NCBI RefSeq assembly: GCF_009935905.1
Contig: NZ_PREX01000018.1
Span: forward strand, 1-55,140
Reading direction: 5' to 3'
Source: Alkalibacterium sp. MB6
GTDB taxonomy: Bacteria > Bacillota > Bacilli > Lactobacillales > Carnobacteriaceae_A
Length of the DNA: 55,140 nt
Position numbers and translations under genes: made by a program. This document shows, piece by piece, positions 7,802-16,904 of this stretch. Position 1 is the stretch's first letter. Every line of letters starts with the position of its first letter. The notes beneath the pieces are model-generated. The model searched no databases. It saw nothing but the letters and a program-made list of their open reading frames with translations, and was not told the DNA's origin.

Positions 7802-8740
7802 ATGAAACAGTTGAGAAAAATAATGATGATAATAGTAGGAGCTCTCTTATTAAGTGCTTGTGCTTCACAAGACCTTGGTCCAGGCACGGACGAGTCTTCT
7901 TTAAACATCGTGACGACGACAACAATGATTACTGATTTAGTAGAGATTGTTGGGGGAGAGCACGTGTCTGTGACAGGGTTAATGGGACCTGGAGTTGATC
8001 CTCATTACTATCAGCCTTCAACATCTGATGTCGTTACTATGGGTGATACAGACGTGATGGTCTATAATGGCTTAACCTTAGAAGAACGTTTTTCAGAAGT
8101 ATTTGAAGAACTGCCTAATCGAGGGACTGAATTAATAGTGATTGCAGATAGCTTGGATGAATCGACGTATTTAAATCCGATGGAAGATGATGATTTGGCT
8201 TATGACCCACATATTTGGTTTAGTGTGGACCATTGGCAAACGGCTACTCAATACGTGGCTGATCAACTCAGTGAAATGGATGCTGAAAACGCGGCTAGCT
8301 ATCAAGACAATGCACAAGAGTATATAAAGGAGCTAGAACAATTAGCGACCTATATCAATCAACGGGTAGAAGAAGTTCCCGAGGACTCTCGTTATTTAGT
8401 AACGGCTCATGATGCCTTTCAGTATTTTGGTGAAGAGTTCGACTTTGAGGTTGTTGGGTTGCAAGGTTTAAATACTCAAACAGAAGCAGGCACCGGGGAT
8501 ATTAGCCGACTAGCTGATTTTTTAGTCAATCAAAATATAAGAGCAGTATTTGTGGAAAGCTCTGTTTCGCCACGAAACATCGAAGCGTTGATTGAAGCAG
8601 CTGCTAGTAGAGGGCATGAAGTGGAAAACGCCGGAGAGTTATATTCAGATGCTTTAGGAAGTGAAGAAGATGATGCGGATACGTATATTAAAATGTACCG
8701 ATCCAACATTGACACGATAGTCGATGCACTGAAGCAATAA
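7802..8740 (+). CDS. mntA: Metal ABC transporter substrate-binding lipoprotein (MntA/TroA family)
   Basis: A lipoprotein of 312 residues (lipobox LLSAC near residue 20) of the cluster A-I binding proteins for Mn2+ or Zn2+. Metal ligands of the family are visible: His in DPHYYQPSTSD, His in DPHIWFS, His/Asp in TAHDAFQYFG, and acidic residues near the C-terminus. There is no long His-rich loop, which favours manganese over zinc, though this is not decisive. An ATG six bases upstream (7796) is only one base from GGGAGG; ATG 7802 is seven bases from it and is chosen. First gene of a four-gene transporter operon behind a repressor palindrome. Confidence 0.88.
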   Translation: MKQLRKIMMIIVGALLLSACASQDLGPGTDESSLNIVTTTTMITDLVEIVGGEHVSVTGLMGPGVDPHYYQPSTSDVVTMGDTDVMVYNGLTLEERFSEVFEELPNRGTELIVIADSLDESTYLNPMEDDDLAYDPHIWFSVDHWQTATQYVADQLSEMDAENAASYQDNAQEYIKELEQLATYINQRVEEVPEDSRYLVTAHDAFQYFGEEFDFEVVGLQGLNTQTEAGTGDISRLADFLVNQNIRAVFVESSVSPRNIEALIEAAASRGHEVENAGELYSDALGSEEDDADTYIKMYRSNIDTIVDALKQ

Positions 8741-8798
8741 CTATAAACTGACACATTGTTTTTTAAAAATGAATACCCACTAAAGAAAGAAGGAACGT

Positions 8799-9565
8799 AT
8801 GATGATAAATTCTCAAGCCATCACTATTGATAGGTTGACAGTCGCTTACGATGCCAAACCTGTATTATGGAATATTTCTTCATCCTTTAAAAAAGGGAAA
8901 TTGACAGCCGTTATTGGACCAAATGGAGCAGGAAAATCAACGCTGATAAACACAATGATGGACTTTATTGAACCTGTCATGGGGACAGTATCGTATTCAA
9001 TTGAAGAAAATAGCGAGTGGTCTTATGAAAAAGCTAAAAAACACATTGCTTACGTGCCGCAAAATACAACAGTAGACTGGGACTTTCCCGCAACAGTTTT
9101 GGATGTTGTCCTAATGGGACGCTACGGTCATTTAGGTTGGTTTAAGCGGCCTGGAAAAAAGATAAAGAAATGGCTAAACGCATGCTTGAAAAGGTAGGCT
9201 TACCAACCTTTGCCAAAAGACAAATCAGTCAGCTCTCCGGAGGCCAGCGTCAACGTGTATTTTTGGCTAGAGCCTTAACTCAAAACGCAGAGATTTATAT
9301 TATGGACGAGCCTCTCGCAGGTGTCGATATGAAAACAGAACGCATTATTATGACCTTATTGAGAAACTTAGTTAATGAAGGGAAAACGGTTATTGTCGTT
9401 CATCATGATTTACAAACAGTGGAAGATTATTTTGATCATGCTGTCTTCATTAATCGAGAAATCATTGCAGCCGGTCCCGTTGAAGAGGTCTTCAACAAAG
9501 AGATTATTGATTTAACGTATCATCAAGATCACAACTTAGGGGAAGAGGTCGTTGAGGATGCTTAA
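8799..9565 (+). CDS. mntB: Metal ABC transporter ATPase (MntB-type), requires -1 frameshift
   Basis: Two frames together make one ATPase. Frame one (8799-9197) holds Walker A GPNGAGKST and the Q-loop region, and would end shortly after VLMGRYGHLGWFKRPGKK. The other frame, from 9161 on, continues DKEMAKRMLEKVGLP and holds the signature LSGGQRQRVFLAR, Walker B IYIMDEP and the switch HH. The switch lies at 9155-9161, A_AAA_AAG, a canonical -1 slippery heptamer in the correct zero frame; slipping back one base joins the halves exactly into a 255-residue protein with no missing family residues. Alternatives are loss of one A from a run of seven (a mutation), transcriptional slippage or a sequencing error. 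Flanking operon genes are intact. Confidence 0.8.
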
Positions 9566-10481
9566 TCAACTGCTGACTTTATTTGGTGATTATACCTTTC
9601 AAGTGGTCGCTTTAGGCACAGGTATTTTGGGGTTGTTGAGCGGCGTGATTGGGACGTATGCGACACTTAGAAAAGAAAGTTTATTAGGAGATGCTCTAAG
9701 TCACGCGGCTTTACCAGGAATAGGTATCGGGTTTTTATTAATACAACGAAAAGAACTGTGGGTACTCTTACTAGGTGCATTACTCTCTGGGTTACTAGCA
9801 ACTGTCATTATTCAAGTGATGAATAGAAAGACTGTTGTCAAATTAGACAGTGCTCTCTCACTCATTTTATCCAGTTTTTTTGGTCTGGGACTCGTTATTC
9901 TAACAGCCATTCAAAATAACCCGAATGCCCAACAAGCAGGTTTGAGCAATTTCATTTTTGGACAGGCAAGCGCCATGCTCAGCAGTGATGTTCAAATGAT
10001 TGCTGCCGTAGGGGGACTTATGCTTTTGATGGTGGTCTTATTTTGGAAAGAGTTTAAGGTCTTTACCTTTGATCCTATGTTTGCTAAAACACTAACGCTT
10101 CCTAGTCGATTGGTGGAATTCGTACTTTCGACTTTGATTGTGGTGACGATTATTTTAGGGTTGGAGTCAGTGGGGGTTATCCTAATCAGTGCCTTATTGG
10201 TTGGCCCATCGATTGCGGCTAGACAATGGAGCAACAAGTTAGGAATCGTGATGGTTATTGCAGCCTTTGTGGGCTTTGTTTCGGGAGTAGCAGGCACATT
10301 TATTAGTTCGGTTGGTACTCACATCCCCACAGGTCCGACAATCGTTATTGTCTTAAGTGCCATCGTCTTTATTAGCCTGCTCTTTTCACCTAAACGTGGC
10401 ATATTAGCAAGACAAATTCAGATCAAAAAGAGAGAAAAGGACCTGATGAAACAGTTGAGTAGAGGGGAGGAGCGCTCATGA
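9558..10481 (+). CDS. mntC: Metal ABC transporter permease (MntC-type)
   Basis: A polytopic ABC-3 family permease of 307 residues with about eight membrane helices; ABC-3 hallmarks include GDALSHAALPGIGIGFLL near the N-terminus and SVGVILISALLVGPSIAARQWS in the C-terminal third. A TTG six bases earlier is in frame, but ATG 9558 has GGGGAAGAGG nine bases upstream and is preferred. The start overlaps the end of the ATPase gene. It pairs with the next permease as a heterodimer, as in B. subtilis MntC/MntD and Treponema TroC/TroD. Confidence 0.87.
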   Translation: MLNQLLTLFGDYTFQVVALGTGILGLLSGVIGTYATLRKESLLGDALSHAALPGIGIGFLLIQRKELWVLLLGALLSGLLATVIIQVMNRKTVVKLDSALSLILSSFFGLGLVILTAIQNNPNAQQAGLSNFIFGQASAMLSSDVQMIAAVGGLMLLMVVLFWKEFKVFTFDPMFAKTLTLPSRLVEFVLSTLIVVTIILGLESVGVILISALLVGPSIAARQWSNKLGIVMVIAAFVGFVSGVAGTFISSVGTHIPTGPTIVIVLSAIVFISLLFSPKRGILARQIQIKKREKDLMKQLSRGEERS

Positions 10482-11386
10482 GTATGATTGTTGAAATCAC
10501 TTTAATAGCTGTTATCGTGGCAATTGCTTGTGCTCTACCAGGAGTGTTTCTCGTTTTAAGAGGCACAACGTTGGTGTCTGATGCCATTACACATACTGTT
10601 CTTCTAGGTATTGTCTTAGCTTTTTTTATTACTCAAGATTTAAATTCACCACTATTAATGATTGGCGCAACTCTTGTAGGACTTGCGACTGTCTGGGCGA
10701 TTGAAGCTCTACAAAACACGCGACTTGTTTCTAACGATGCGGCAATCGGTATTATTTTCCCCTTGTTTTTCAGTATCGCCATTGTCCTAATCACTCGCTA
10801 CGCTGGTGATATTCATTTAGATGCTGATGCAGTTATTATGGGGGAATTGGCTTTCGCTCCTTTTAGACGACTGGTTTTATTTGGAATAGATGTAGGACCG
10901 CGCGCATTATGGACGATGAGTGTTATCTTGTTAGGCAATGGGTTATTCATCTATTTGTTTTTCAAAGAGTTAAAGGTGACGACTTTCGATGCGGCCTTCG
11001 CAGCGTCTATCGGCATATCGCCTGTCATCGTTCATTATGCTTTAATGACCAGTGTCTCATTGACAGCTGTTGGAGCATATGACTCTGTCGGGTCAATATT
11101 AGTTGTTGGTTTTATGGTAGGACCGGCACTGGCAGCTTACTTACTGACTCATTCCTTGAAGAAAATGATTGGACTGACAGTGATTTTTGCTATGGTAAAT
11201 AGTATAGCAGGCGTCATATTAGCATTTTCATTTGATACAACCATCGCGGGTATGATTGCTGTGGTGACTGGTCTAACGACTTTAGTTGTTTTCGTTTTTT
11301 CACCTCGAAAAGGTTTAGTTAAAGCGTCAGTCGTGCGTAGGCGAGAGCAAAAACGAGTGAATCAAAAATTGGGACTTGAAAAATAG
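10478..11386 (+). CDS. mntD: Metal ABC transporter permease (MntD-type)
   Basis: The second ABC-3 permease, 302 residues, with the same hallmark segments (SDAITHTVLLGIVLAFF near residue 36 and YDSVGSILVVGFMVGPALAAYLL near 205). The start ATG overlaps the previous stop as ATGA, showing tight coupling. The C-terminus ends in a basic cytoplasmic tail (VRRREQKRVNQKLGLEK). With the lipoprotein and ATPase it completes a Mn2+/Zn2+/Fe2+ importer controlled by the divergent DtxR-family repressor. Confidence 0.87.
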   Translation: MSMIVEITLIAVIVAIACALPGVFLVLRGTTLVSDAITHTVLLGIVLAFFITQDLNSPLLMIGATLVGLATVWAIEALQNTRLVSNDAAIGIIFPLFFSIAIVLITRYAGDIHLDADAVIMGELAFAPFRRLVLFGIDVGPRALWTMSVILLGNGLFIYLFFKELKVTTFDAAFAASIGISPVIVHYALMTSVSLTAVGAYDSVGSILVVGFMVGPALAAYLLTHSLKKMIGLTVIFAMVNSIAGVILAFSFDTTIAGMIAVVTGLTTLVVFVFSPRKGLVKASVVRRREQKRVNQKLGLEK

Positions 11387-11412
11387 ATTAGCTAGAATTA
11401 ACTTCTTGCACT

Positions 11413-11473
11413 AAAAAAACGACCACAAGCTGTTAAATGTGAACATACATTTAGCAGCTGTGGTCGTTTTTTT
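11413..11473. terminator. Bidirectional terminator between mnt and ppk operons
   Basis: Long hairpin, AAAAAACGACCACA / TGTGGTCGTTTTTT at the base with an inner TAAATGT / ACATTTA stem, with poly-A and poly-T flanks, between two convergent operons. Confidence 0.88.
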
Positions 11474-11481
11474 ATAACTCA

Positions 11482-13635
11482 TTACTTCTTAATTTTACTT
11501 AGCAGATGGCCAAATCGCTGACGAACTTTAGATAACGGCGATGCAGGTAAAGCGGGTTGGTCCGAACGTTTGGCATAAGCTAGACGCATCAGCTCTTCTT
11601 GTGCGTTAACAGCTTTGTTCTGACCTGGGGATAGTTTTCTGTACAGACCATCCTCGTTGAGCTCCCAAGCTTTCGTATTATCATACAAGTAAAGCTTTAA
11701 GATAGAGAGAATATGCTTCTTGATTAGGTTATCCAAAACTGGGTAAGCAATTTCTATCCGTTTAATCATGTTTCGAGTCATCATATCAGCAGAAGAGAGG
11801 TATAACTTCTCTTCTCCGTTTGAATGAAAGTAATAAATACGGCTGTGCTCTAGAAAACGTCCCACCACACTACGGACGGTAATGTTTTCACTAATTCCCG
11901 GGATACCAGGAATTAAGCAGCATATTCCCCTAATGATTAAATCGATCTTAACACCGACTTGGCTAGCTTCAAATAATTTAAGAATCATTTTCTTATCAGT
12001 AAGTGAATTCATTTTAGCAATCACATAGCCATTGCCATATTTCTTGTGCATAGCCATTTCTTGCTCCAATTTCTCGATAAAGGTATCTTGAATGTCAAAA
12101 GGAGACACATGCAAGTAATGATAAGTCGGTTGTTCAGAATAGCCACTCAAATAATTAAAGAAAGTAGCAACATCTTGGGTCATATAAGAGTCAGCTGTAA
12201 CGATTCCCATGTCCGTGTACTGTTTGGCAGTGTCTTCGTTATAATTACCTGTTCCTAAATGAACATAACGCTTAAACCCTGATTCTTCTTTTTTAACAAT
12301 TAAGGTGGCTTTACTATGGGTTTTTAACTCTTTTACACCGTAAAGAATATGAGCACCGGCTTCTTCCAATTCCTTAGCCCAATGGACATTGTTCGCCTCA
12401 TCAAAACGGGCTTTAAGTTCAACCAAAACGGTTACTTCAATTCCTTTTTCAGCTGCTCGTTTCAGAGCATCTATTAAAGGAGAGTCTTTGCTTACTCTGT
12501 ATAGAGTCTGCTTAATGGCAACTGTTCGTTCATCCTCAACAGCTTCTTTGACAAATTGGATAATTGGATCAAAGGAATCAAAGGGATGATGGAAAAACAA
12601 ATCTTGAGTTTGTACGACATCATAAATCGATTGACTCTTCAAAACAGCGTGTTCAACTGGAGAAAAGGGAGGGTAGCTTTCACCAAAACCATCTTCTTTT
12701 AATAAACCAGTGACTTCGTAAAGAAAAGTTAAGTCAAGTGGCCCATCGATCATATAAATATCTCTCTGTTTAATGCTGAGTTCTTTTTTCAAGTACTCAA
12801 TATCATCTTCGACTAGCGTGTCTGCCTGACGCTTATCAATTTCCAGGCGCACAGCCATTCCGTTTTTTCGTTTTTGCAAATAATCTTCTATAGCAGAGAG
12901 CAAATCGTCTGCCCCATCTTCTTGGATCGCTAAATCGGCATTTCTAGTGATTCGAAAAGTAAAGGAGTAAGTTATCTTATAACCTTTAAACAAATCAGGC
13001 AAAAAGTAATAGAGTAAATCATCCGTCATTAGAAGGATCGTCTTCTCTCCACTTTTCAAAGAATGAATACGATTTAACCGCGTGGATACAGGTACAATCG
13101 CAATAAATGGAGAACCCGATTTTTCCAATCGAACAAACAAATGAAGCACGCCGTCTGTTAGATGTGGAAAAGGTCGGTAAGCATCGACACCATAGGGAGT
13201 CACAGCTGGTTCGATTTCATCTTTAAACACTTGTCTAGCCCGTTCTTTATCTTCTATAGATAACTCAGAAACAGAACGAAACAAAACGTGGTGATCGGCT
13301 AACTCTTTTACTTTCTGATGATAAAGAGTGTATTGTTTCTTTACAATCTCATGATTGCGTCGAGTGATTTCTTGGAGTTGCTTTTTTGGCGACCATTGGG
13401 TTTTAGTATCGGGTTCGGTGACATCCATTTTCTGTTGATCTTGCAGACCGGCAACTCTCACTTTATAAAATTCATCAAGGTTTGAACTACCGATTGCCAA
13501 GAAAGTTAGTTGTTCAAGTAAAGGGTTCGATGAATCAATCGCTTCATAGATGACGCGTTCATTAAAGTCCAACCAAGACAATTCTCTGTTTTGATAGTAA
13601 ATGGGATTCTCTAAATCCTTATATTGTTCAACCAT
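11482..13635 (-). CDS. ppk1: Polyphosphate kinase 1
   Basis: A 717-residue protein with the four-part PPK1 layout. The N-terminal domain begins YYQNRELSWLDFNERVIYEA, the head domain follows (about 110-310), and the two phospholipase-D-like catalytic domains form the rest. The catalytic histidine lies in ELKTHSKATLI, followed by HLGTGNYNEDTAKQYTD. It transfers the ATP gamma-phosphate reversibly onto polyphosphate. Three bases separate it from the stop of ppx, and its Shine-Dalgarno GGAGGG overlaps the ppx stop, so the pair is translationally linked: synthesis and breakdown of polyphosphate from one message. Confidence 0.95.
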   Translation of the reverse strand: MVEQYKDLENPIYYQNRELSWLDFNERVIYEAIDSSNPLLEQLTFLAIGSSNLDEFYKVRVAGLQDQQKMDVTEPDTKTQWSPKKQLQEITRRNHEIVKKQYTLYHQKVKELADHHVLFRSVSELSIEDKERARQVFKDEIEPAVTPYGVDAYRPFPHLTDGVLHLFVRLEKSGSPFIAIVPVSTRLNRIHSLKSGEKTILLMTDDLLYYFLPDLFKGYKITYSFTFRITRNADLAIQEDGADDLLSAIEDYLQKRKNGMAVRLEIDKRQADTLVEDDIEYLKKELSIKQRDIYMIDGPLDLTFLYEVTGLLKEDGFGESYPPFSPVEHAVLKSQSIYDVVQTQDLFFHHPFDSFDPIIQFVKEAVEDERTVAIKQTLYRVSKDSPLIDALKRAAEKGIEVTVLVELKARFDEANNVHWAKELEEAGAHILYGVKELKTHSKATLIVKKEESGFKRYVHLGTGNYNEDTAKQYTDMGIVTADSYMTQDVATFFNYLSGYSEQPTYHYLHVSPFDIQDTFIEKLEQEMAMHKKYGNGYVIAKMNSLTDKKMILKLFEASQVGVKIDLIIRGICCLIPGIPGISENITVRSVVGRFLEHSRIYYFHSNGEEKLYLSSADMMTRNMIKRIEIAYPVLDNLIKKHILSILKLYLYDNTKAWELNEDGLYRKLSPGQNKAVNAQEELMRLAYAKRSDQPALPASPLSKVRQRFGHLLSKIKK

Positions 13636-13638
13636 TGT

Positions 13639-15204
13639 TTATCCCTCCGATAATGATGGACCATCAGAATCGGTGTGGAATACCAGAGTGAGTGGTTTGC
13701 CGAACACACGTTCTAGATGATTCTTATGTTTGTTAGCTCGATACTCTTCTGCAATGGCATTCCCTTTGTAAGTGATATGAAGCTCATAATCGTCATCTTT
13801 GCCTTCTTTTATGTCAATATCTTCAACAAAATTAACACGAGAGTCATTTAGTGCTTCTGCAAATTTAATAATGCAACCCAGGTATAGCAACACTTCTTTT
13901 TCTTCGTCATCGAACCAATCTTCAACATCTTTCACATACTGTTTAAACAAGGATCTGTTTTTATAGCTGGCAAGTAAAGCCAGACGAACGCGATCCCGAT
14001 GACTAAAGCCATTTAAGTTCGAATTTGAAATAATATAAAAGGTATGTTGAGATTCTGAATCATCCTCTATATAACTTCCCAAATAGTATAAGGTAGCAGC
14101 ATAGTGAACAAGATACAAATGTTTATCTTTTACAGACACGATCTCTTTTTCCTTTAGCATAGCAATCAATCGGTCAGCTAAGATAATACGTTGATGTGCA
14201 CTGATGGTTCGAATATTGTACTGATTAAACAAACGCTGAACAGTTTGTCTTTTTACACCGTATAAATCATAAGGTTCATCATACATATCGTTCAGTTGCT
14301 CAATCATAATACCTTCACGTAATCCGCGACTGCTGATAACAAAGCCTTTAGACTTCATAACAGCCATTAGTTCAGTAAACACAATACCTGCAGGAATAAT
14401 GATATCTCGGCGGTCTTCGCTTAAACCATCTAAATCAGACAACTCATCCATTGAACTGGATGTGAGTATATCAAAAGTATCCATTAACTCTTGAGGTGTC
14501 ATGCGGTACTCATGGATACCAGCAATAGGATAATTAATTTGACGTTGGTGAATATCAGCGTAGTTTCGAGCGGAGCCTCCGATTCCCACTAAAGGGACAC
14601 CAGCCGATTTTACCCATTTCAAGGATTTAAATTGTTTATTTACCCATGAGCGGGCTTTTTCGATTGCTTTTTTATCGTTGTGTTGTTTACCGTCAAAAAA
14701 TTGGTGTTGTAAGGAAACGGCACCAAACGGGAAACTGTGTGAGGACTTAACTTCTTTGTTTTTATATAGAGTAAGCTCTGTACTACCGCCCCCTATATCA
14801 ATGCTGATACCATCCATAACATCCATAGTATGTCTGACAGCGTAGTTACCATAAAAGGCTTCTCGCTCTTCTGGAAGGATTTCCAATTCTAAACCGAGTT
14901 CATCATTGACACGTTTGATTATAGCTTCTCTATTAGTTGATTGACGAATAGCGGCAGTAGCGATGGCTCGACTTTTTGTAATGTCATAACGATCAGCGAT
15001 ATCTAAGAAACTTCGCAGAACAGTCAATAACACCTGAATACCCTCTTCAGACATGACCTTGTCCTCGTCTAAATATTGTACCAGTCGGGCAGGAGTCTTA
15101 ATATTTTGTAATTCAGATATACTGTGATGTTCATCCATTTCAAAAATAACAAGACGAATTGTGTTCGATCCAACGTCCAACAGGCCAAACCGTTCATTTT
15201 TCAT
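13639..15204 (-). CDS. ppx: Exopolyphosphatase (Ppx/GppA family)
   Basis: A 521-residue ASKHA-fold phosphatase. The N-terminal phosphate-1 motif LLDVGSNTIRLVIFEM and the phosphate-2 motif ISIDIGGGSTELTLY are clear; a third motif is VGIGGSARNYA. The C-terminal half (about 310-521) is an HD-like helical domain, which makes it longer than minimal GppA proteins. It removes terminal phosphate from polyphosphate. It is the first gene of a two-gene operon with ppk1; the start ATG 15204 follows AAGGAGTG. Confidence 0.92.
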   Translation of the reverse strand: MKNERFGLLDVGSNTIRLVIFEMDEHHSISELQNIKTPARLVQYLDEDKVMSEEGIQVLLTVLRSFLDIADRYDITKSRAIATAAIRQSTNREAIIKRVNDELGLELEILPEEREAFYGNYAVRHTMDVMDGISIDIGGGSTELTLYKNKEVKSSHSFPFGAVSLQHQFFDGKQHNDKKAIEKARSWVNKQFKSLKWVKSAGVPLVGIGGSARNYADIHQRQINYPIAGIHEYRMTPQELMDTFDILTSSSMDELSDLDGLSEDRRDIIIPAGIVFTELMAVMKSKGFVISSRGLREGIMIEQLNDMYDEPYDLYGVKRQTVQRLFNQYNIRTISAHQRIILADRLIAMLKEKEIVSVKDKHLYLVHYAATLYYLGSYIEDDSESQHTFYIISNSNLNGFSHRDRVRLALLASYKNRSLFKQYVKDVEDWFDDEEKEVLLYLGCIIKFAEALNDSRVNFVEDIDIKEGKDDDYELHITYKGNAIAEEYRANKHKNHLERVFGKPLTLVFHTDSDGPSLSEG

Positions 15205-15540
15205 AGAGTGACACTCCTTAAATTAGCTTATTGATTAATTATAACAGAGTTAAATTAAATCCTTTCTTAATATAATCATACTATGTGCTACAGACTAAGT
15301 CTAAAATTCAATCTTGCATTACAATTATATTACAAAATAATAGAAAACGGTACCAAACGCTCTATATTTTACAAAAAACACGTATTCTGGAGGAAGTTTC
15401 AGTGATTTTTCAAGTGCTTGTAACAAATTGTAAGTAAATTGACATCTTTTTAATCGCCTTTGTGGGTATAATTACGGAGCATTCTTAAAATTGTCAGAAC
15501 ATAAAAAAAACCGTACGTGGAAAGGATTGTTCTATAAACG
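15205..15540. promoter_or_regulatory. Divergent intergenic region with WalR-like boxes
   Basis: This 336-base gap holds no gene. On the minus strand at 15318-15334 it carries TGTAAT-N5-TGTAAT, an exact match to the WalR (YycF) box pattern. On the plus strand at 15419-15434 it carries TGTAAC-N4-TGTAAG, a near match one base short in spacing. Downstream is TATAAT at 15467-15472 with a poor -35, as expected of an activator-dependent promoter. The gene that follows encodes a wall-active secreted protein, a usual WalR target. The links are inference. Confidence 0.45.
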
Positions 15541-16758
15541 ATGAAAAAGAATATCGTTGGTCTCGTTATAGTTATTGCAAGTATTCTTAACATGAGTGTG
15601 GCGTCAGTTGCATCAGCGAGTACCCTAGAAGTTATTCAACAACAACAAGAGCAAAAGAAAGATGAAATTAATTCATTACAATCAGAGGTCAACTCTGTAT
15701 TGGAAGAAGTAAGCGACCTTAGCCGAGTCTTAGCGGAACTTGATACTGAGATTGAACAAAAAAAATCAGAAGTGGAGCAGACTGAAGCGGAAGTAGCTGA
15801 GCAGGAAGAACTCGTTGCAGCCCGTTTAGATCAAGCACGCGAGAGACTACAATCGATTCAATTAAATGATTTCAGTGGAAATGTTGTATTAGCCATTTTG
15901 GAAGCTGAAAGTTTGGGAGACTTACTTAGTCGAACACTTGCAGTTGTCAGATTAACCGATGCAAGTAATCAACAAATAGTATCTGCTGAAGAAGAAGTTC
16001 AAAAGTTAGCTGATCTTCAAGAAAAGTTAATCGTAAGCCATCAAGAACTTGAGGAGCAGAAAGCGGAAGCTCTTGTTCAAAGAGATCGTTTTGATGACAA
16101 GTTAAATTCACTACAAGCACTTATTCAAAATAACCAAGAAGAATTAACTACTCTTGTTAAAAGAGAAGCAGCAGAAGAAGCAAGAATCGAAGAAGCGCGT
16201 CGTGTTGCAAGAGAAGAAGCACAACGAGCAGCAGCAGAAGCTGAACAAGCGCAAGCTAAAGCCGCTCGCCAAACGGCAGAAGCCAGAGCAAGCCAAAGCT
16301 CACAAGAGGTATCCACTTCTTCAAGTGATTCTACAGAAACTGTTTCTGCTAGTGAAACAGTCTCATCATCTAATACAAGTAACGCATCCAGCAGTGCTAG
16401 CCAACCAGCTAAAACAAGCAAACCGGCAGCACAAAGTAAGCCAGCACCTAGCCAACCAGCTAGCCAAAGCAGTGCTAAAACACTAAGAGTGCAAGCGACA
16501 GGTTACTCAACAAAACAACCTAATTTAAGTACTCACACTGCAACAGGAATTGATTTGAGAGTCAATCCACGAGTGATTGCAGTAGACCCAAGAGTCATTC
16601 CTTTAGGATCGATGGTTGAAGTAGAAGGCATGGGCGTTTATATCGCAGGAGATACTGGTGGAGCAATCAAAGGAAACATCATTGATATTCACTTTGAAAC
16701 AGTAGCTCAAGCCCTTAACTGGGGACGACGCAACGTCACCATTCGTATTTTGAAATAA
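15541..16758 (+). CDS. Secreted coiled-coil protein with C-terminal 3D domain
   Basis: A 405-residue exported protein. Residues 1-27 are a signal peptide ending ASVASAS. Residues about 28-235 form a long coiled coil rich in E, Q, K and L, similar in layout to the PcsB/CwlO N-terminal region. Residues about 240-315 are a low-complexity Ser/Ala/Pro/Thr linker (repeats such as KPAAQSKPAPSQPASQS). Residues about 318-405 are a 3D domain: the three conserved Asp residues appear in AVDPRVIPLG, AGDTGGAIKG and IDIHF. 3D domains resemble the MltA/RpfB barrel and occur in peptidoglycan-lytic proteins such as YocH. Probable role: wall hydrolysis in growth or division. A monocistronic unit with a strong terminator. 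Confidence 0.85.
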   Translation: MKKNIVGLVIVIASILNMSVASVASASTLEVIQQQQEQKKDEINSLQSEVNSVLEEVSDLSRVLAELDTEIEQKKSEVEQTEAEVAEQEELVAARLDQARERLQSIQLNDFSGNVVLAILEAESLGDLLSRTLAVVRLTDASNQQIVSAEEEVQKLADLQEKLIVSHQELEEQKAEALVQRDRFDDKLNSLQALIQNNQEELTTLVKREAAEEARIEEARRVAREEAQRAAAEAEQAQAKAARQTAEARASQSSQEVSTSSSDSTETVSASETVSSSNTSNASSSASQPAKTSKPAAQSKPAPSQPASQSSAKTLRVQATGYSTKQPNLSTHTATGIDLRVNPRVIAVDPRVIPLGSMVEVEGMGVYIAGDTGGAIKGNIIDIHFETVAQALNWGRRNVTIRILK

Positions 16759-16772
16759 TCCTATATAATTGC

Positions 16773-16820
16773 AAAAACCGATTCTACACTGTCTAACAGT
16801 TAAGTAGAATCGGTTTTTTA
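16773..16820 (+). terminator. Terminator after the 3D-domain gene
   Basis: Fourteen-base stem AAAAACCGATTCTAC / GTAGAATCGGTTTTTT with a 16-base loop and T tract. Confidence 0.88.
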
Positions 16821-16904
16821 TTATCAAACGGATTAGCTTATTCACAGATAATTTGATAATCTAGTATGTGAGCGTTTTAAAAATGGATGAAAGAGGAGTC
16901 AGGC

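Noticed and set aside
16125-16486. Two overlapping frames of about 100 residues in the 3D-domain gene
   Set aside because: They are shadows of the repetitive Ser/Ala/Gln-rich linker in other frames, with no ribosome site or family features.
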